NCBI RefSeq assembly: GCF_963662255.1
Contig: NC_085048.1
Coordinates: 98,654,729-98,718,728 of the forward strand
From: Cinclus cinclus
Taxonomy: Eukaryota > Chordata > Aves > Passeriformes > Cinclidae
Direction of reading: 5' to 3'
Length of the DNA: 64,000 bases
Below, piece after piece: positions 38,651 to 50,353 of the stretch. The notes beneath the pieces were generated by a model, which was not told where the DNA came from, made no database searches, and worked only from the letters and a program-made list of their open reading frames with translations. Position 1 is the first letter of the stretch. Each line of letters starts with the position of its first letter. Made by a program: the position numbers and the translations under genes.

Positions 38651-38850
38651 CAGATCCGGCTTTTCGCTTGAGCCCCTCTGTAATGGGCGAGTTTGGCCAC
38701 AGGGTGGTACACCAGCCTTGCTGAACCGAGGGCTGCGGGGATGCATCAGGCAGCTCCGGTATCCCTCTGCCGGCTCCCCTCCACCAGGAACAGCGGTCTG
38801 GAGAGCTCCGAGCAGCTGGCCCGGAGCCAAAGGCATAAATAGAACGGTAA
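38649..38850. other. CpG-enriched GC-rich patch in intron 10
   Basis: About 200 bp with eleven or so CpG (TCCGGC, TTCGCT, GGCGAG, ACCGAG, TGCGGG, TCCGGT, GCCGGC, AGCGGT, TCCGAG, CCCGGA, AACGGT), whereas neighbouring intron has almost none. At its right edge on the plus strand is a TATA-like CATAAATAG (38834-38842), then a donor-like ACGGTAAGG (38844-38852). No exon of NRXN1 lies here. It may be a regulatory element, an antisense promoter or part of an unrecognised mobile element. Confidence 0.45.
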
Positions 38851-39744
38851 GGCAGAGAAACCCCACTGAGGAATCTGAGAATCTACTTGCAAATGCTGAT
38901 AACGTGGAGGTATCCATGCTGCATAATTGCACATCCCTACTGACGCACAACTTAAAACATTTCTTGGGGGTTCTGTTTCTAAAGAATACATTTTTGTTTC
39001 ATCTGATTAACTCGAAAAAAATAATCAAAATAGATGAAAAGAACTTCATTTTCAGTCAATAAACTTTAGGTTTAGATTTCAGGTTGATGACAAATCTGAA
39101 GAAAATACTGTGCCAACTGTGAGATGAGAAAATAAAACTCCTGGCATTGAAACAGTTTCTATTCCAATAAGAATAAAAATAAAAACCTAATCTATTAAAT
39201 ACATTTATTTTTATCACTTACCTAATTCATTAAAATCTTTTATTAGCACACTGCAATTTTAAGTAAATTACAGGGTTTTCTATTAACTAACCTCAACATC
39301 TGCCTTCCTTGCCACTATCCATCTTTTCAATTAAATAAATGGAGTTTGTCAACTTCACTGCCACCTTTTCTAGGTAAGAGGAATACTCAGAGATTTTAGA
39401 TAACTACAGTTTCCTTGGGTACTTGGATCTTTCCAAAAAGAGATAAGTAAAAATATTAATTCCTACTGACACTTGTGCTTTGCCTCATGGCTGAAGTTCT
39501 GGCCATGGATTTAAGTGATACTATGAAATTCAAAAGTAAAATTAATTATATCCTAATATTGACACAAATAGGCAGAGAACAAGACCTCAGTTTGGAATTG
39601 GAATGTGACAATTTAGCTGATGCCTTAAGATTTTAGCCTTTATGTTTTTCAAATTCTGCGCTGCATTAGTGCATAATTCTAATAAAAAAATATTATAACT
39701 CTAAACTTAATATAAAGTGTAAACTATTCATCACACTTTGGTTA

Positions 39745-40065
39745 GACAAAACAATCCCTCTGGGCCTGGAACCCAGGGACACCCTTCAGCATCAGGTTTA
39801 AACAAAAGTGAATTGGGGGAAGAGCAAACTGGGGGAATATGACTTCATTACCTGAAGCTGTAATTGGAAGATTAACCCTCATATACGTAAATGGATGAAA
39901 CTTATGAAAAACTGATGACTGAATGAACTCATGACCATTGTCCATCTTGGGTGTAGCCACTGGGAGGCTTTTGACTGTCCAAGGTGTATCTATTGAAGGC
40001 TTTTAACAAGTACCCACTTTATTCCCTTAACTTCTAGCCTCTGTTCCAGGTAGCCACTCCAAAGC
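39745..40065 (+). mobile_element. Possible decayed LTR
   Basis: The segment has the texture of an old avian retroviral LTR: TGTAGCCACTGGGAGGCTTT, then CCAAGGTGTATCTATTGAAG, an ACTTTATTC word and a C/T-rich end with CTCTGTTCCAGGTAGCC. Limits, terminal TG...CA and target duplication could not be fixed. No internal retroviral gene is adjacent. Confidence 0.35.
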
Positions 40066-40443
40066 ATCATAGTAATGCAACAATATTTAAAATTGCTTTC
40101 ACAAAGCTTTTCAGAACTCAGCAATGTATGATGAGACACAAAAGGAGGCATTTTCTAGGAGATATTCGGCAGTACTGACTGTCTGTCATAGCCACCTAAT
40201 ACTTCTTCATGAACCTTAGAGCCTCCCCTGAGACCGTTCCTCTAGAATTACTGTTTTGAGTCTAGAGCAGATCTCCACCTCACATCAAGTGAAATCAAGG
40301 ACGGGTTTTTTTTGCCTCAGGACAGTTAATGGTAGTTTAACATTTTTAACCATTGTACAGGATTTTATTTATTATATGGCTGTGCTTTTTTTTTTTCCTT
40401 AATAAATATAAAACTAGAAGTTCAGTTTTCTCATGGAACCTAC

Positions 40444-40827
40444 CTCTTTCACATGATCTGCCAAGGTACCCTGTGCCAGAGCAATCACACACATATCTGT
40501 TCCACCCATCCCTGCACACACCATTGTTTTTACAGGGGTTGCTAAGGCAAGGTTTTGCAGTTTCTCTTGAGCATGAAGGTTTTACTCCAGCTGTGCTTTG
40601 GATTTCAGCCATCTGTCGAATATCTTTGCTTTGACCATCAATAAATAAATCTCTAATGCAGCCAACGTATCCATAATTGAGGAGTGCTGTCCATACTTCT
40701 GTTGGGAAGACCAGGCCTGCTTTATTTTCTGGTAAGCCTCCAAGATACAAGTCATCATCCAAGTCAAGGATTTCACTTTCCCCTGGTGCAGTATATGGAG
40801 TGCGTAACGTGTTTACGGATATTGTCC
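40444..40827 (-). CDS. NRXN1: NRXN1 exon 10: end of LNS3 and complete EGF-B
   Basis: A 384-nt exon that takes two bases to finish the Gly codon from exon 9, then encodes 127 codons and leaves one base. It reads [20 protein letters not shown] at the start. The C-terminal LNS3 strands follow, with the [13 protein letters not shown] loop, and the expected LNS disulphide pair would be Cys57 (YVGCIRD) and Cys86 (VKPSCSRE). EGF-B occupies residues about 94-126, with six cysteines at 94, 99, 105, 114, 116 and 126, the standard EGF spacing. EGF-B is the hinge between the LNS2-LNS3 and LNS4-LNS5 halves of alpha-neurexin. Acceptor is ttgtctttacag; donor is gag|gtaggttcc, a slightly weak GTAGGT. The exon is phase 1-1, so skipping it would keep frame. 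The minus-strand reading continues past the donor only as intron. Confidence 0.97.
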
Positions 40828-41951
40828 CTGTAAAGACAATAAAATGCGTGATTTTCAAGATATTTGGTTTTGGTACTACTTTTCTACTCATTCATCAACA
40901 TGTCACATTAGCTTCTGGCAAACAGCTATAAGTGAAGTAGAGGCATTTTATTTGTACAGATACACATTCACAGATACACTTCAGTATTTCAATTGCAATG
41001 TAGTCAGGAAGTTAATGATCTAAAAAACCTTTATGCATAACACCACATGAGCACAATACAAAAAATCCCATTAAAAATCACCTTGCTGGTCCCATAGGTA
41101 CAGGAAGAATGCAGTTCAGAGTAATTTTCAGAAACATCCTCATTGTGCAACAATAAAAATATCTTCAGTGTCTCACATGTATATCAAAGCCTTAAGGCCA
41201 GGGTTTCATTGATAGGTTGAAACCTGGGAGGCAAATCTGAGTCTTTGGTTTGGGCCCAAAGACACAGTATTTTAAAAGACTCTCACCACTTCCAGTGGGC
41301 TTTGGATAAGACTTTTTTTCTTTAAGTGCAGAAGGAAAATACTCTCATCAGCTGCCAGGCAGGAAATCATTAAGAAGGAAGTGATGTGGTCCTGGACAGA
41401 AAAATCAATGCCTCTGACACTTATCTCAAAATGTGTGCATGTTACAATGAGAGGGAGAGATGTATGTAGACCTTCAGGAGACCAGAAATATCTTTTCCAT
41501 TTTAGTCTAAAAATTTAATAAACAAAATTGAACCTAAAATAGAGTTCTCTTTATGAAGTGTCTGAATAAAGAAAACACAGTCATCAGCAAAGAACCTTTT
41601 TTTGGTGGTACTTTGTTTAAAATAATGAGGTATGAAACACTTATAATTTGAATAAGCACAAAAACAAATTTAGAACATACAGTCACAGAGCATACTTATG
41701 CCAACCAATTGTAATTTTATTTCTAAGTGAAATCACTTGGAAAAAAAAAAAATCTTCACAGAAGTGATTCCTTATCACTCTACGTGGGTATGAAGGCAAA
41801 CAAAATATAAATCAAAATATTATATAGGTCACAAAATTATTATAATGACCAGTCATTTCATGCAACACCATGTTATCTGCTGGGCATAACATTGAAAGGG
41901 TATTAGTGGTGACAAGACACTGAAGGATTGCATTTACCATGATGAATTTAG

Positions 41952-41991
<40 letters not shown>
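41952..41991. repeat. Compound (CA)9(TA)11 microsatellite
   Basis: CA repeats pass directly into TA repeats on the plus strand. In the pre-mRNA this is (UA)n followed by (UG)9, about 1.1 kb before exon 10. Continuous UG repeats are the known binding site of TDP-43. Confidence 0.95.
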
Positions 41992-42764
41992 AAGTGAACA
42001 TGATTCACCATCTTTACTGTTAGCCTGAAACAGATTCCAGAAGATAACACTGGTTACCAAAAATGCTTCCACTGTGGTAGGAGTTGTGCTTAAGAAGAAA
42101 TTCACACTTTACTTAGCATACATAATAAAATGTGAGTTTTAAGCAAACAAAGGCAGGTCAGAAAAAGATCATTCTCTTACTTGGGTACAGCCTAAAATTT
42201 AAATTTCTCTTTTAGTAATGGACTCCTGTAGAAGCTATATTTTTTCTGTTGTTTTGTTGGCTCAGTAGGTCAACTTCAACAACACTGACAAATTATTTGG
42301 ATGGTTAGTAAAAGCTGTTTGGGAGGAAGGTCTCAGGAGGTCCAGCTCCCATGTGAGACCTGAGTCATAGAAGGGCTGGATACCACGAACAGTCTCCCGA
42401 CTATCAGAAGAGACCTAACAAGATAAAACAAAGGCTTGCATAGCATTTTTGCACCTTTCTAAGCACATTTATAGAGTGAGGATGTGGTCAGTTTTCCCTT
42501 TTATGTATTATGAGAAATGTTTTCTATGTCAGTTGAATAATCACATAGATACAAAAGTGAACTTCCAAGAAAGTAAGAAATAGGCATGCTGAAACAAGAT
42601 ACTTATTCTTCCAACCTTCCATCTATTTAACACTGGTAAGACAATTATGGTTTGCTAACTATAAAAATTTGTTGTTGTTTCTCAGCTTCTAGAAGCAGAA
42701 CTTGGCATTCATATGGAATGCTTGCTATAGGTTTGACCTTAGGCATGCAGGCATAAACACTTTG

Positions 42765-42784
42765 AGATTTGATTTGATTTGATT
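42765..42784. repeat. (GATTT)4 tandem repeat
   Basis: Four units of GATTT on the plus strand. Simple sequence. Confidence 0.8.
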
Positions 42785-43904
42785 AGCCAGCTGCATCAAA
42801 CAAGGACACCTGCGAATGACCTGTCAAACCAAGAGAGACTTTTCAGAGAGCATCCTACGGTATCAGGAAGGATGGCTAACAGGCAACAGATCTTTTCATC
42901 TTTAAAAACATTAGGGAACGCTGTAAATATAAAGCGTACTTGTCCTCACACTGTTTCTTACTGCTATTGTTGCTTGCTGCCATCTGTTGATGTACAGGCT
43001 AATTTAGGACCAAACGCCCTCAACCCATGTTCAGGCAGCACCCACTTGTGCACCCACACAAATTAACTCGGCTGCAGCCTCCAACAGCAAGCTCCCACAT
43101 GTGAACAGTGCTGCTTTCTGCTGGACAAAGACATTTATATTTTCAAGACATTAACAAAGAATCCTGGAACTCCTTCTCTATTTAAAAATAAAAATCTACT
43201 ATATCTTGATTACTTTCAGTTCACAGAAAAAGACAGATAAATCTCTGCTAGTATAGCTCCTACTCGGTGTTCCAAGTGGAAGCTCTGCAAGCACAGAAGG
43301 CTTAGGAAGGTGAATGATAAGGGAAACTGGTGACTGTGAATTATAGTAAAGTGATAGACTGAAGCAGGAATTTTTTTTTTTCTCTCTGTCAGGATTACCT
43401 TGAAGAGAGCTTAAGTATTATTTTGAATAGATGTCAATATCTTCTTAAAGAACTGAACTTTTTTCCTTCCCAGGTAAAAGAAATGACACCCCATAAAATA
43501 CTTTGTGTGAGAAGTTCTCTGAAACCTTACTGCAATCATGGCATCTAATGACTATGGGTAGAAAAACAGGACAGGCAACCACACAGCCATCACTGCCAAA
43601 TTACCTTTTACATATCTCTGACAGACAATGCAAACTTTACTCACTAATTGCTTTGTAAATGCAGATGAAAAAGAAAAATCCAAATAAAATAAGGGAATAT
43701 AAAAAATATTCCAAAATACAGCAAAAAATGCAGAGCCTTTTAAGAATCCTACAACAAAATGCAGAACTCAAGTTCACAGAATATAGGTCTACAGAAAATA
43801 AACAATGGCTCCATTAGCATCTTTGAATTCACAGTGCACCCAGAAGTGAGACAGAGGTAGCACATGCTGTTTCATTTCATCTTGGTGAGGTTTGAGGGTG
43901 AATT

Positions 43905-43972
43905 TGTTTGTCTTGGGGTTTTTTTGTTTGTTTTTGTTTTTCTTGGGTTTTTTTGTGTTTTTTTTTTTTTTA
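43905..43972. repeat. T/G-rich tract
   Basis: Plus strand made of T and G (TTTTTTGTTTG, TTTTTGTTTTTC, T12). It produces the Lys/Asn/Thr-rich minus-strand frame at 43872-44084, which is not a gene. Confidence 0.8.
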
Positions 43973-46370
43973 AGCCTGTTATCTTTCTTGAGGGAGACTT
44001 TCTGAGTTCTGCTGAAAATATCTCAAGTTGGACCTCATAACAATGGCAAAAGGTACCACAGAAATTAGGGACTGTGATGCACACCTCCTTTGATAAGACT
44101 TCAATTCTACTTTCTCTGGGAATTATAGGCAGATTAAAAGGAATTGTGTTGTCGAAACATCAGTGTGCCTCCAATCCGTTCAGATGTTTCTGCTTATGGA
44201 TGTGAAAGGACATCACTTTCCATAGAGCAAGAAAGGGAAGTTAAGGGAGCATGCAAATGTCTTATGTGGCCAGCACAAAAGGCTAAATTAATTTCCCTGT
44301 AAAGATACTGTAATGTCATCCTCAAGATAGAAATTGTCAAATTTTACAAGAGGAAAGAATGGTACATATGTTGTTTAACAAAATAACCTAGAGACAACAG
44401 ATATGATGAGGAAACAGCAGATTCAGAAGAGCACTGGATACTCAAGGGAGAGAAAACTATAAATTGTAACACATCTAGAGTAAGAACCATCCTTAAACTT
44501 CCAACTTTTCCTAACAGCACTCAGAACCAGATAAGCAGTGAAAAGTAGTGAAATGGCTTTTTCTTTGAAAAGAGCCATAATGCCTTCTGGCAAGCAAGCA
44601 GCTTCCATGCAAAGTTTTTTTTTTTAAGACTCAAAGTATTTCTGTATAATTTTTGTATTTCTATCACAATAAGAAAGCAATGGAAGAATGCTGACAGCAT
44701 GTGGTTTGTCCTGCCTGAAAGAAGTAAAAGGGAATGACAAAGACAAGCAGGTGTGGGGTGACTTGTTTAGTCTGGGAATTCAGCTTCAGATTCTAAAAAC
44801 AAGTTGCATTTCTAATCTCCAAAAATTACACATAAATTTAAGTGTCCTGTAATGACCTATAGCTGCTTTGATTCTGCAGCATTTCACCTGAGATCACAGT
44901 ACAATTTAACATTCGGAAATTTATTTCTGTATTGGAAAAGCAGTTTGAGAAAAACTAATGAAGTTATGGTTTTCAGCAAGAATTACTGACTTAAAGGACA
45001 ACTGATAAGTGAGAATGAATCAACAATCTAAGTCAACAATAACACACACATGAGAAAGATATATTGGGGATTACAGAGAAGCCTATTGTACCACTTGGCT
45101 GAGTGCTGGTTAAGTTTTATCTTGGACTCTGAGAAAGATCAGCCAAGGAAGCTGCAGATCATTGAAAGAATATTCCTTAAAATGCAATATAAACCCATTC
45201 TCCCAAGTATGAAAACTACTAACATCTGTTGAAATAGGAACATGTAAATCTGGCTGTTCTTAAAAGGTTAAAAAGATGTGGGAGGTAATACGTAGAAGAG
45301 AAGAATTTGGGAAAAAAAAAAAAGAAACTGCAACAACACATGTAATGGACATCAACAAAGCACTGATTAAAGTGAGATGTTGATTATAGTCAAGCTCTAA
45401 TTACATACTCCAGAAAAGATTTCTGGTATTCAAGCTGAAAATAACTTTATTTCAAAATTTCAGTGACTCAGCCCTTAAATGCTATCTACCTATGAATAGA
45501 TACTGATACATTCTGCTTTATGCTGCCCTACACATTAGGAGGTTGACAAGAAGAGTAAGTTTCCTCCCTGATTTTACTATGTAATGGTGCTTTCCGAAGG
45601 ATGAATGATGGTTTAGCAAAAAAACCATTTGCATTGTTACCCTTGCATATGGCAACAGTTAAAAAAAAAATAAAGAATACTTAAGTCTCAGAAAATTGTT
45701 ATTAAACCTATCCCTAATGTGTAACAAGAAACACTGTGAGTGAAGACCTTTACAGCTGCTTCTGTAGCTTGGTTGTTTTTTATTTAGTTTGGGTTGGTGT
45801 TTTCTTTTTCCTAATTATTTTTTTCTGCAGAGTTTGCAGTATTTTTAAGAGCAAAACAGACAAACATTTCCCTTAGGTATGATGTAATAAGCCTCTCCAA
45901 TCATATTCACTATCTCAGCAATTTATTTTTTCCTAAAACTGTGTATAAGAATAATATTTCTAAATCTCATGTCTCTCCTGGATCAGTTAAATATGAAGAT
46001 TTTAATTGCAGCTACTGCAACTGTGCTGATCTCTCTACTTACCTGATGTGGCCTATTTTAGTTTCCTTTTGTGCCTGTAAAAAACATCTGTTTATTAAGA
46101 ATGTTGAAAAATCAGAGCAAGGTATTCTAAATGCATCTTCTGAGCTAAAACACAATATAATAGCTGTGATGAGGACTGTGACTGCAGCATACAGCCCATG
46201 GCCAAGACAGGGCACATAGGAGACTGCTATGAAGCTGTGGTCCTTCCCAGAAATGCACCATGTACAGTTCAGGAGTACTGGGAGGAAACTCAGGACACAG
46301 CAGTTGGTAGCCCTGCTGTACACCTAGCAAGAAAGATGGACCAGAGGAGAGTATCTTATATAGATATTTA

Positions 46371-46446
46371 TATAGAATATAGAATATAGAATATAGAATA
46401 TAGAATATAGAATATAGAATATAGAATATAGAATATAGAATATAGA
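46371..46446. repeat. 7-bp minisatellite (TATAGAA)n
   Basis: About eleven near-perfect head-to-tail copies of TATAGAA. The array ends in TATAGAC. It lies 3.5 kb after exon 9 in transcript order. Confidence 0.95.
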
Positions 46447-47344
46447 CTATTTCTCTTAGAATGTTTCTTTACCTAACCCTTAAATGTTACCTAAATATGG
46501 TCTCAGGAATTCTGTCCTACCAATGATCTTCTTTTTAGGTAAGAAAGCACTCAGAGTAAGTCTTACAGGAAACAGAATGGGATTCTAGGGTGAAAACGAG
46601 AATAATAGATCAAAACATCTTTCAGTAAAAGGAAATTAAATGGCACTATCTCTTCCTTCATCCTTGTATCTCTCAAAATCTGAGTGGATTGACAGAATTA
46701 CTAGCAAATGGGGCCTGGTTGGTTACAATTTAAAAATGTTTTCTCATTTCTTACACCTCCTTCCCCCCTCCCCTGCTGTCCCAGACAAGCAAAGGCAAAG
46801 TCAGTAGTTTAGAGTGGATGCTCACTGTGACTTAGAGTCTTGAAGAGAGCAAAGAATGAGAAATATATCTAGAACTTGCTGATCCAGCTAATATGAAAGT
46901 CAAGCAAATTAGCAAAGCTCCTTGAGAAATGTCACAGCATTCTAGTATAGGAGGGAACCACTGTGCATTGGATTTGAAGGCTAGGAGCAAAAGGTTGCAA
47001 GACACCAAACTTAATTTAATGAAAAAAAAAATCACAGTTTATTTGAGCTACTTATTCGTTAACAGAAGGATTTCTTCCTTTATGATTGATAGCTAGGGAA
47101 ATGTGCTGTCAACGGCAACAAGAAGGTCTCAGAAAAGCAAAATATTTTCTGTACAAGGTATATTAATTCAATTATATAAAAATTCTGAAGGAAAGCTAGT
47201 GAAATGTAATCATATTCATGTGATTTCCAGTATGTTTGGTCTGGGCTAGAAAAAAGAAACCAAAAAAGCATCCTGAAATAGTGAAGTGAATTTTATTCTT
47301 CATGGGTAAAACACACCAACATGCATAATGCAACCATGAGATGG

Positions 47345-47725
47345 AGGGGGATGAGATACTCAGGACAGCAAGGAGGGCACACAGCAAACTCACTGCCCTG
47401 GACTTGAGAGCAGACTTTGGCCTCTTCAAGGCACTACTGAGAGGAGTCCAATGGGAATTAGTCTTGGAGGACAGAGGGGCCCAAGGATGCTGGCTGGTAT
47501 TCAAGGATCACTTTCTCCAAGCTCAGATGTGATGCATCCCAACAAGGAGGCAATTGGGCAAAAATGCCAGCAGGCCTCCATGGATGGATAAGGAGCTGCT
47601 GAGCAAACTCAGAGCAAAAAAAGAAGCTTTCAGAAGGTGGAAACAAGGACACGTGGCTTTGGAGGATTAGAGTAAAACTGTACAGGGTGATAGGGATAAG
47701 GTTAGGGAAGCCAGGGCCCAGTTAA
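47345..47725 (+). mobile_element. CR1 LINE fragment, ORF2 linker between endonuclease and reverse transcriptase
   Basis: In the plus direction the translation reads RRAHSKLTALDLRADFGLFK, then RGAQGCWLVFKDHFLQAQ, a stop, then after frame changes a region equivalent to 'WMDKELLSKLRAKKEAFRRWK'. These are the linker segment of CR1 ORF2 between its endonuclease and reverse transcriptase domains. Several stops and frame shifts show it is dead. It is antisense to NRXN1 and, unlike the other copies here, is an internal part and not the 3' end. Confidence 0.8.
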
Positions 47726-48110
47726 ATCAAGTGTTTCCCCCCACCCCTTTTTACAATTTCTTTTTATTTCTCTCTCTATCACATTTATTGCTACATAAAA
47801 CCCATATTCTTTACTTTGGCACACGGTGTCATTTATATCTTAATTGAGGGAGAGGCATCTCTCTAATAATTTTAATAACCAGATCTTACCACCATTAAGA
47901 CAAACAAAAGCATTTTCAGTGTTACAGTACTTCTCCTACCATAAACTCTTACTGTATATATTAGCATAACAGAAAAACTTTGATTCTGTTTCAAATTGAA
48001 GTTAAAATTCAGTTTGTTAATCCATAAGCCTGCATATTTTATTTATTATTCATGGCAATAATTCCATGACTTAGAGTTAATAGGTACTATGATTAGTTTT
48101 TAACAATAAT

Positions 48111-48132
48111 GGGGGGGAGGGGGGGGAAGGAG
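48111..48132. repeat. G-rich run
   Basis: Plus strand G7AG2 then G6 and AAGGAG; one-strand G-rich simple sequence that could form a quadruplex in DNA on the non-transcript strand. Confidence 0.75.
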
Positions 48133-49914
48133 TTTGCATAATTTTCACCTGTCTTGACCATAGGCAAATCATCAGATGGATTAATTTGATTATTTATAAT
48201 TCTACTTAAAAATTAATATGCAAGCCTGATCACCAGGAAAGTTTTGCTTCCTGAAATTACTCTATATTCTTGCTCATGTCCTCCAACAATTTTAAAAAAA
48301 TAATTTATGCCCTAAACTCTCTGAATGGCACTTGTGAGCCACAGTTTTTGTGAAGCAATGAGAGGGTAGAACTTCAAATGTAAACAACTGTTATGCATTT
48401 ATTTCGTTCCTTTATAGATCTGTTGGCTTTGGATGCAAGAATAAACTTTGCTTTCAGCAGTCCCACAGGCATGATTATTGCAGGATTTACTGCCTCATAT
48501 GAATCACTGAAACAGCACTTACGAAAAAAGTCTGAAATAAAAACTGTAGTATAAATAATATAACTGCTGGATATTCAATCTCAATTGAGGATTTTCAGAA
48601 GTGGTGTTTCGTTGTTCAATTAGGATTTTTTAACCTTTTTCTTTTGTTTGGTTGGGTTTTGTTTATTCTTGTTTGGTAAGTTTATTTAACCTCGAGAAAT
48701 GGAAATGAGCAACTGACATAATAAGAAAATAAAATTCTGTACTATTAGAATTTGAAGCTGCACTGCCCAGGAATCAAATAATTATATTACATAATCATAG
48801 TGCAGGTCAATTGAATTTGGTCTGTTTTTCACATGGATTTGACTGAAATCTTCAGTTTAATCCTGCACCTAAGATTTGCTTGATTTGAAATCTGATTTTT
48901 GTGTAGTAAGAAGTTAAGTCATAAAATAGTAACTTTTTGGGGGGTTAAATTTCATAAAGAAATTATAAATGAAAGCTATGTAAAGGGAGTCACCAGAAGG
49001 AAGAAAGTGGGGGAAATCCCACAAAATCCAAAAGAAGTGTGGTTACATTTTTCAACGCCCAATTTTAAAATGTACATTAACTTCAGGTTGAATACTGATA
49101 TCAATCAGAAAATCTTCAAGACTGAATTACAGGCTCAGTACATTCCCTGTCCCTTTCCTCTCCAAATCCTGGCATGAAATACAGGAAAGTCACTGAAGAA
49201 GAGAACTGTCCTTAAATTGATGTATATTGATTATTTGCTTAATACAAGATATATACTCAAGATGAGACGAGCAATCGACGCATTGACGATTTCACTGGGG
49301 ATAAATGCACTTTAAGCCATATTACATTTCAGTAGCATGAAGAGGAGTTAATGAATTCTTTATTTCTACCACTTTTCAGTGAGATAATTTTCTGAGTAAA
49401 CTACTCCAGAATGTGAATCATACTGGTAGAATGTGGCAAGTCAATTATTTCCATTTCTGCTAACATGCGTTGTTAGCTGTTTGTTAGCCTGTCATTTAAG
49501 TACAGTGAGATCTGCTGACATGATTGGAAGATCTGTGTTGTTTCTGTGGGGCAGCTATTCCCCATGTCAGAGATTATTTTCAGTAATTGCTTTTTTGCTT
49601 TATTTTCATTCTTGAAACTTGCCACTTCAGCTATTTGGTGTAAGATAGCACAGAGGGAGATTACTGTTGGTTTTTCAAGCACACAACACACTTACTTGCA
49701 AGATTAAGTACTTGATTATCCAATAATGTTAACATAAGATATTTTACTCAGCAAATTATTGTATTGTGGCACCTGAAATTAATGACTTATTATATTTTTC
49801 TTATTTTTCAGATGATGCCCAACTCTAATTGTGGCAACATCAATATGTACCCAGTGTTCTCTCAGATACAGCAGAAAAAGTCCAACATTTTGAATGCTGA
49901 CAAAAGGAACTTAC

Positions 49915-50353
49915 CTGACCGCCCATCTCGCTGAAAATCCACATGGTACCATTCACCATCATTTACCTTCTTCTGCAAGGCTTTTATTTTTATAGTACCT
50001 GATCCCATGTCTAATAGTAGGTAGAGGTGGCCATCAAGCATCTCAATTGCAAAAAAATCAACCTTCACCATCTGTGGATGTTTGGCATCTTTTTGATGCC
50101 TTGGTTTCCCATGACTGAAAAGAATCAGGCCATTTGGTTCAGTTGTACGAAAGTCAAACGATATTGAGCCTGTTTTCTTGGCATTCCACTTTGGCAGAGA
50201 GATGAAAGACTCTGGTGTTTCAAATGTGATTGGATCTAAGGTTGCAACATTCTCACATTTAAATGCTACAACCCCATGAATCTTCATTTTAGGATCCCCT
50301 TGCTTGGCAAGTCGAGACAGCTCCAACCTGACATCGTTATTTTTATATACAAC
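49915..50353 (-). CDS. NRXN1: NRXN1 exon 9: end of LNS2 and first two thirds of LNS3
   Basis: A 439-nt internal exon of alpha-neurexin-1, a presynaptic adhesion receptor. It encodes 146 codons plus one base, starting in phase 0 ([15 protein letters not shown]...) and ending ...VDFQRDGRS plus the first base of Gly. Residues 1 to about 25 finish LNS2. The rest is most of LNS3, including the motifs [45 protein letters not shown] and NDGEWYHV, which are typical laminin/neurexin/sex-hormone-binding-globulin strands. Acceptor is tttgcttacag and donor is cag|gtaagttcc, both close to consensus. The sequence is almost identical to mammalian NRXN1 as remembered; small differences are QMVKVDF and KALQKK. 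The preceding exon, around SS2, is not in the window. No frameshift or stop is seen. Only alpha transcripts contain this exon, because the beta and gamma promoters lie further downstream. Confidence 0.97.

Larger units (their letters stand above)
32761..40443 (-). other. NRXN1: NRXN1 intron 10 (7.7 kb)
   Basis: Intron between exons 10 and 11. It holds a CR1 fragment (34.0-34.17 kb), an A/C-rich tract (35.18-35.35 kb), a (TG)n microsatellite (37.68 kb), the A42 tract with a CpG-rich patch (38.6-38.85 kb) and an LTR candidate (39.75-40.06 kb). Segment 33140-33560 is moderately GC-rich and may be an old mobile element, but I could not identify it. No gene is supported. Confidence 0.93.
40828..49914 (-). 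other. NRXN1: NRXN1 intron 9 (9.1 kb)
   Basis: Intron between exons 9 and 10. It contains the CA/TA microsatellite (41.95 kb), a GATTT repeat (42.77 kb), a T/G tract (43.9 kb), the 7-bp satellite (46.4 kb), a CR1 ORF2 fragment (47.3 kb) and a G-rich run (48.11 kb). Remaining sequence is AT-rich and unrecognised. No gene is supported. Confidence 0.93.

Noticed and set aside
38293..38724. 143-codon plus-strand frame and 128-codon minus-strand frame around A42
   Set aside because: Both include the poly(A)/poly(T) run as poly-Lys or poly-Phe; they are products of the homopolymer.
42328..42361. 8-bp inverted repeat AGGTCTCA/TGAGACCT with an 18-nt loop
   Set aside because: A stem this short is common by chance and nothing around it suggests a hairpin RNA.
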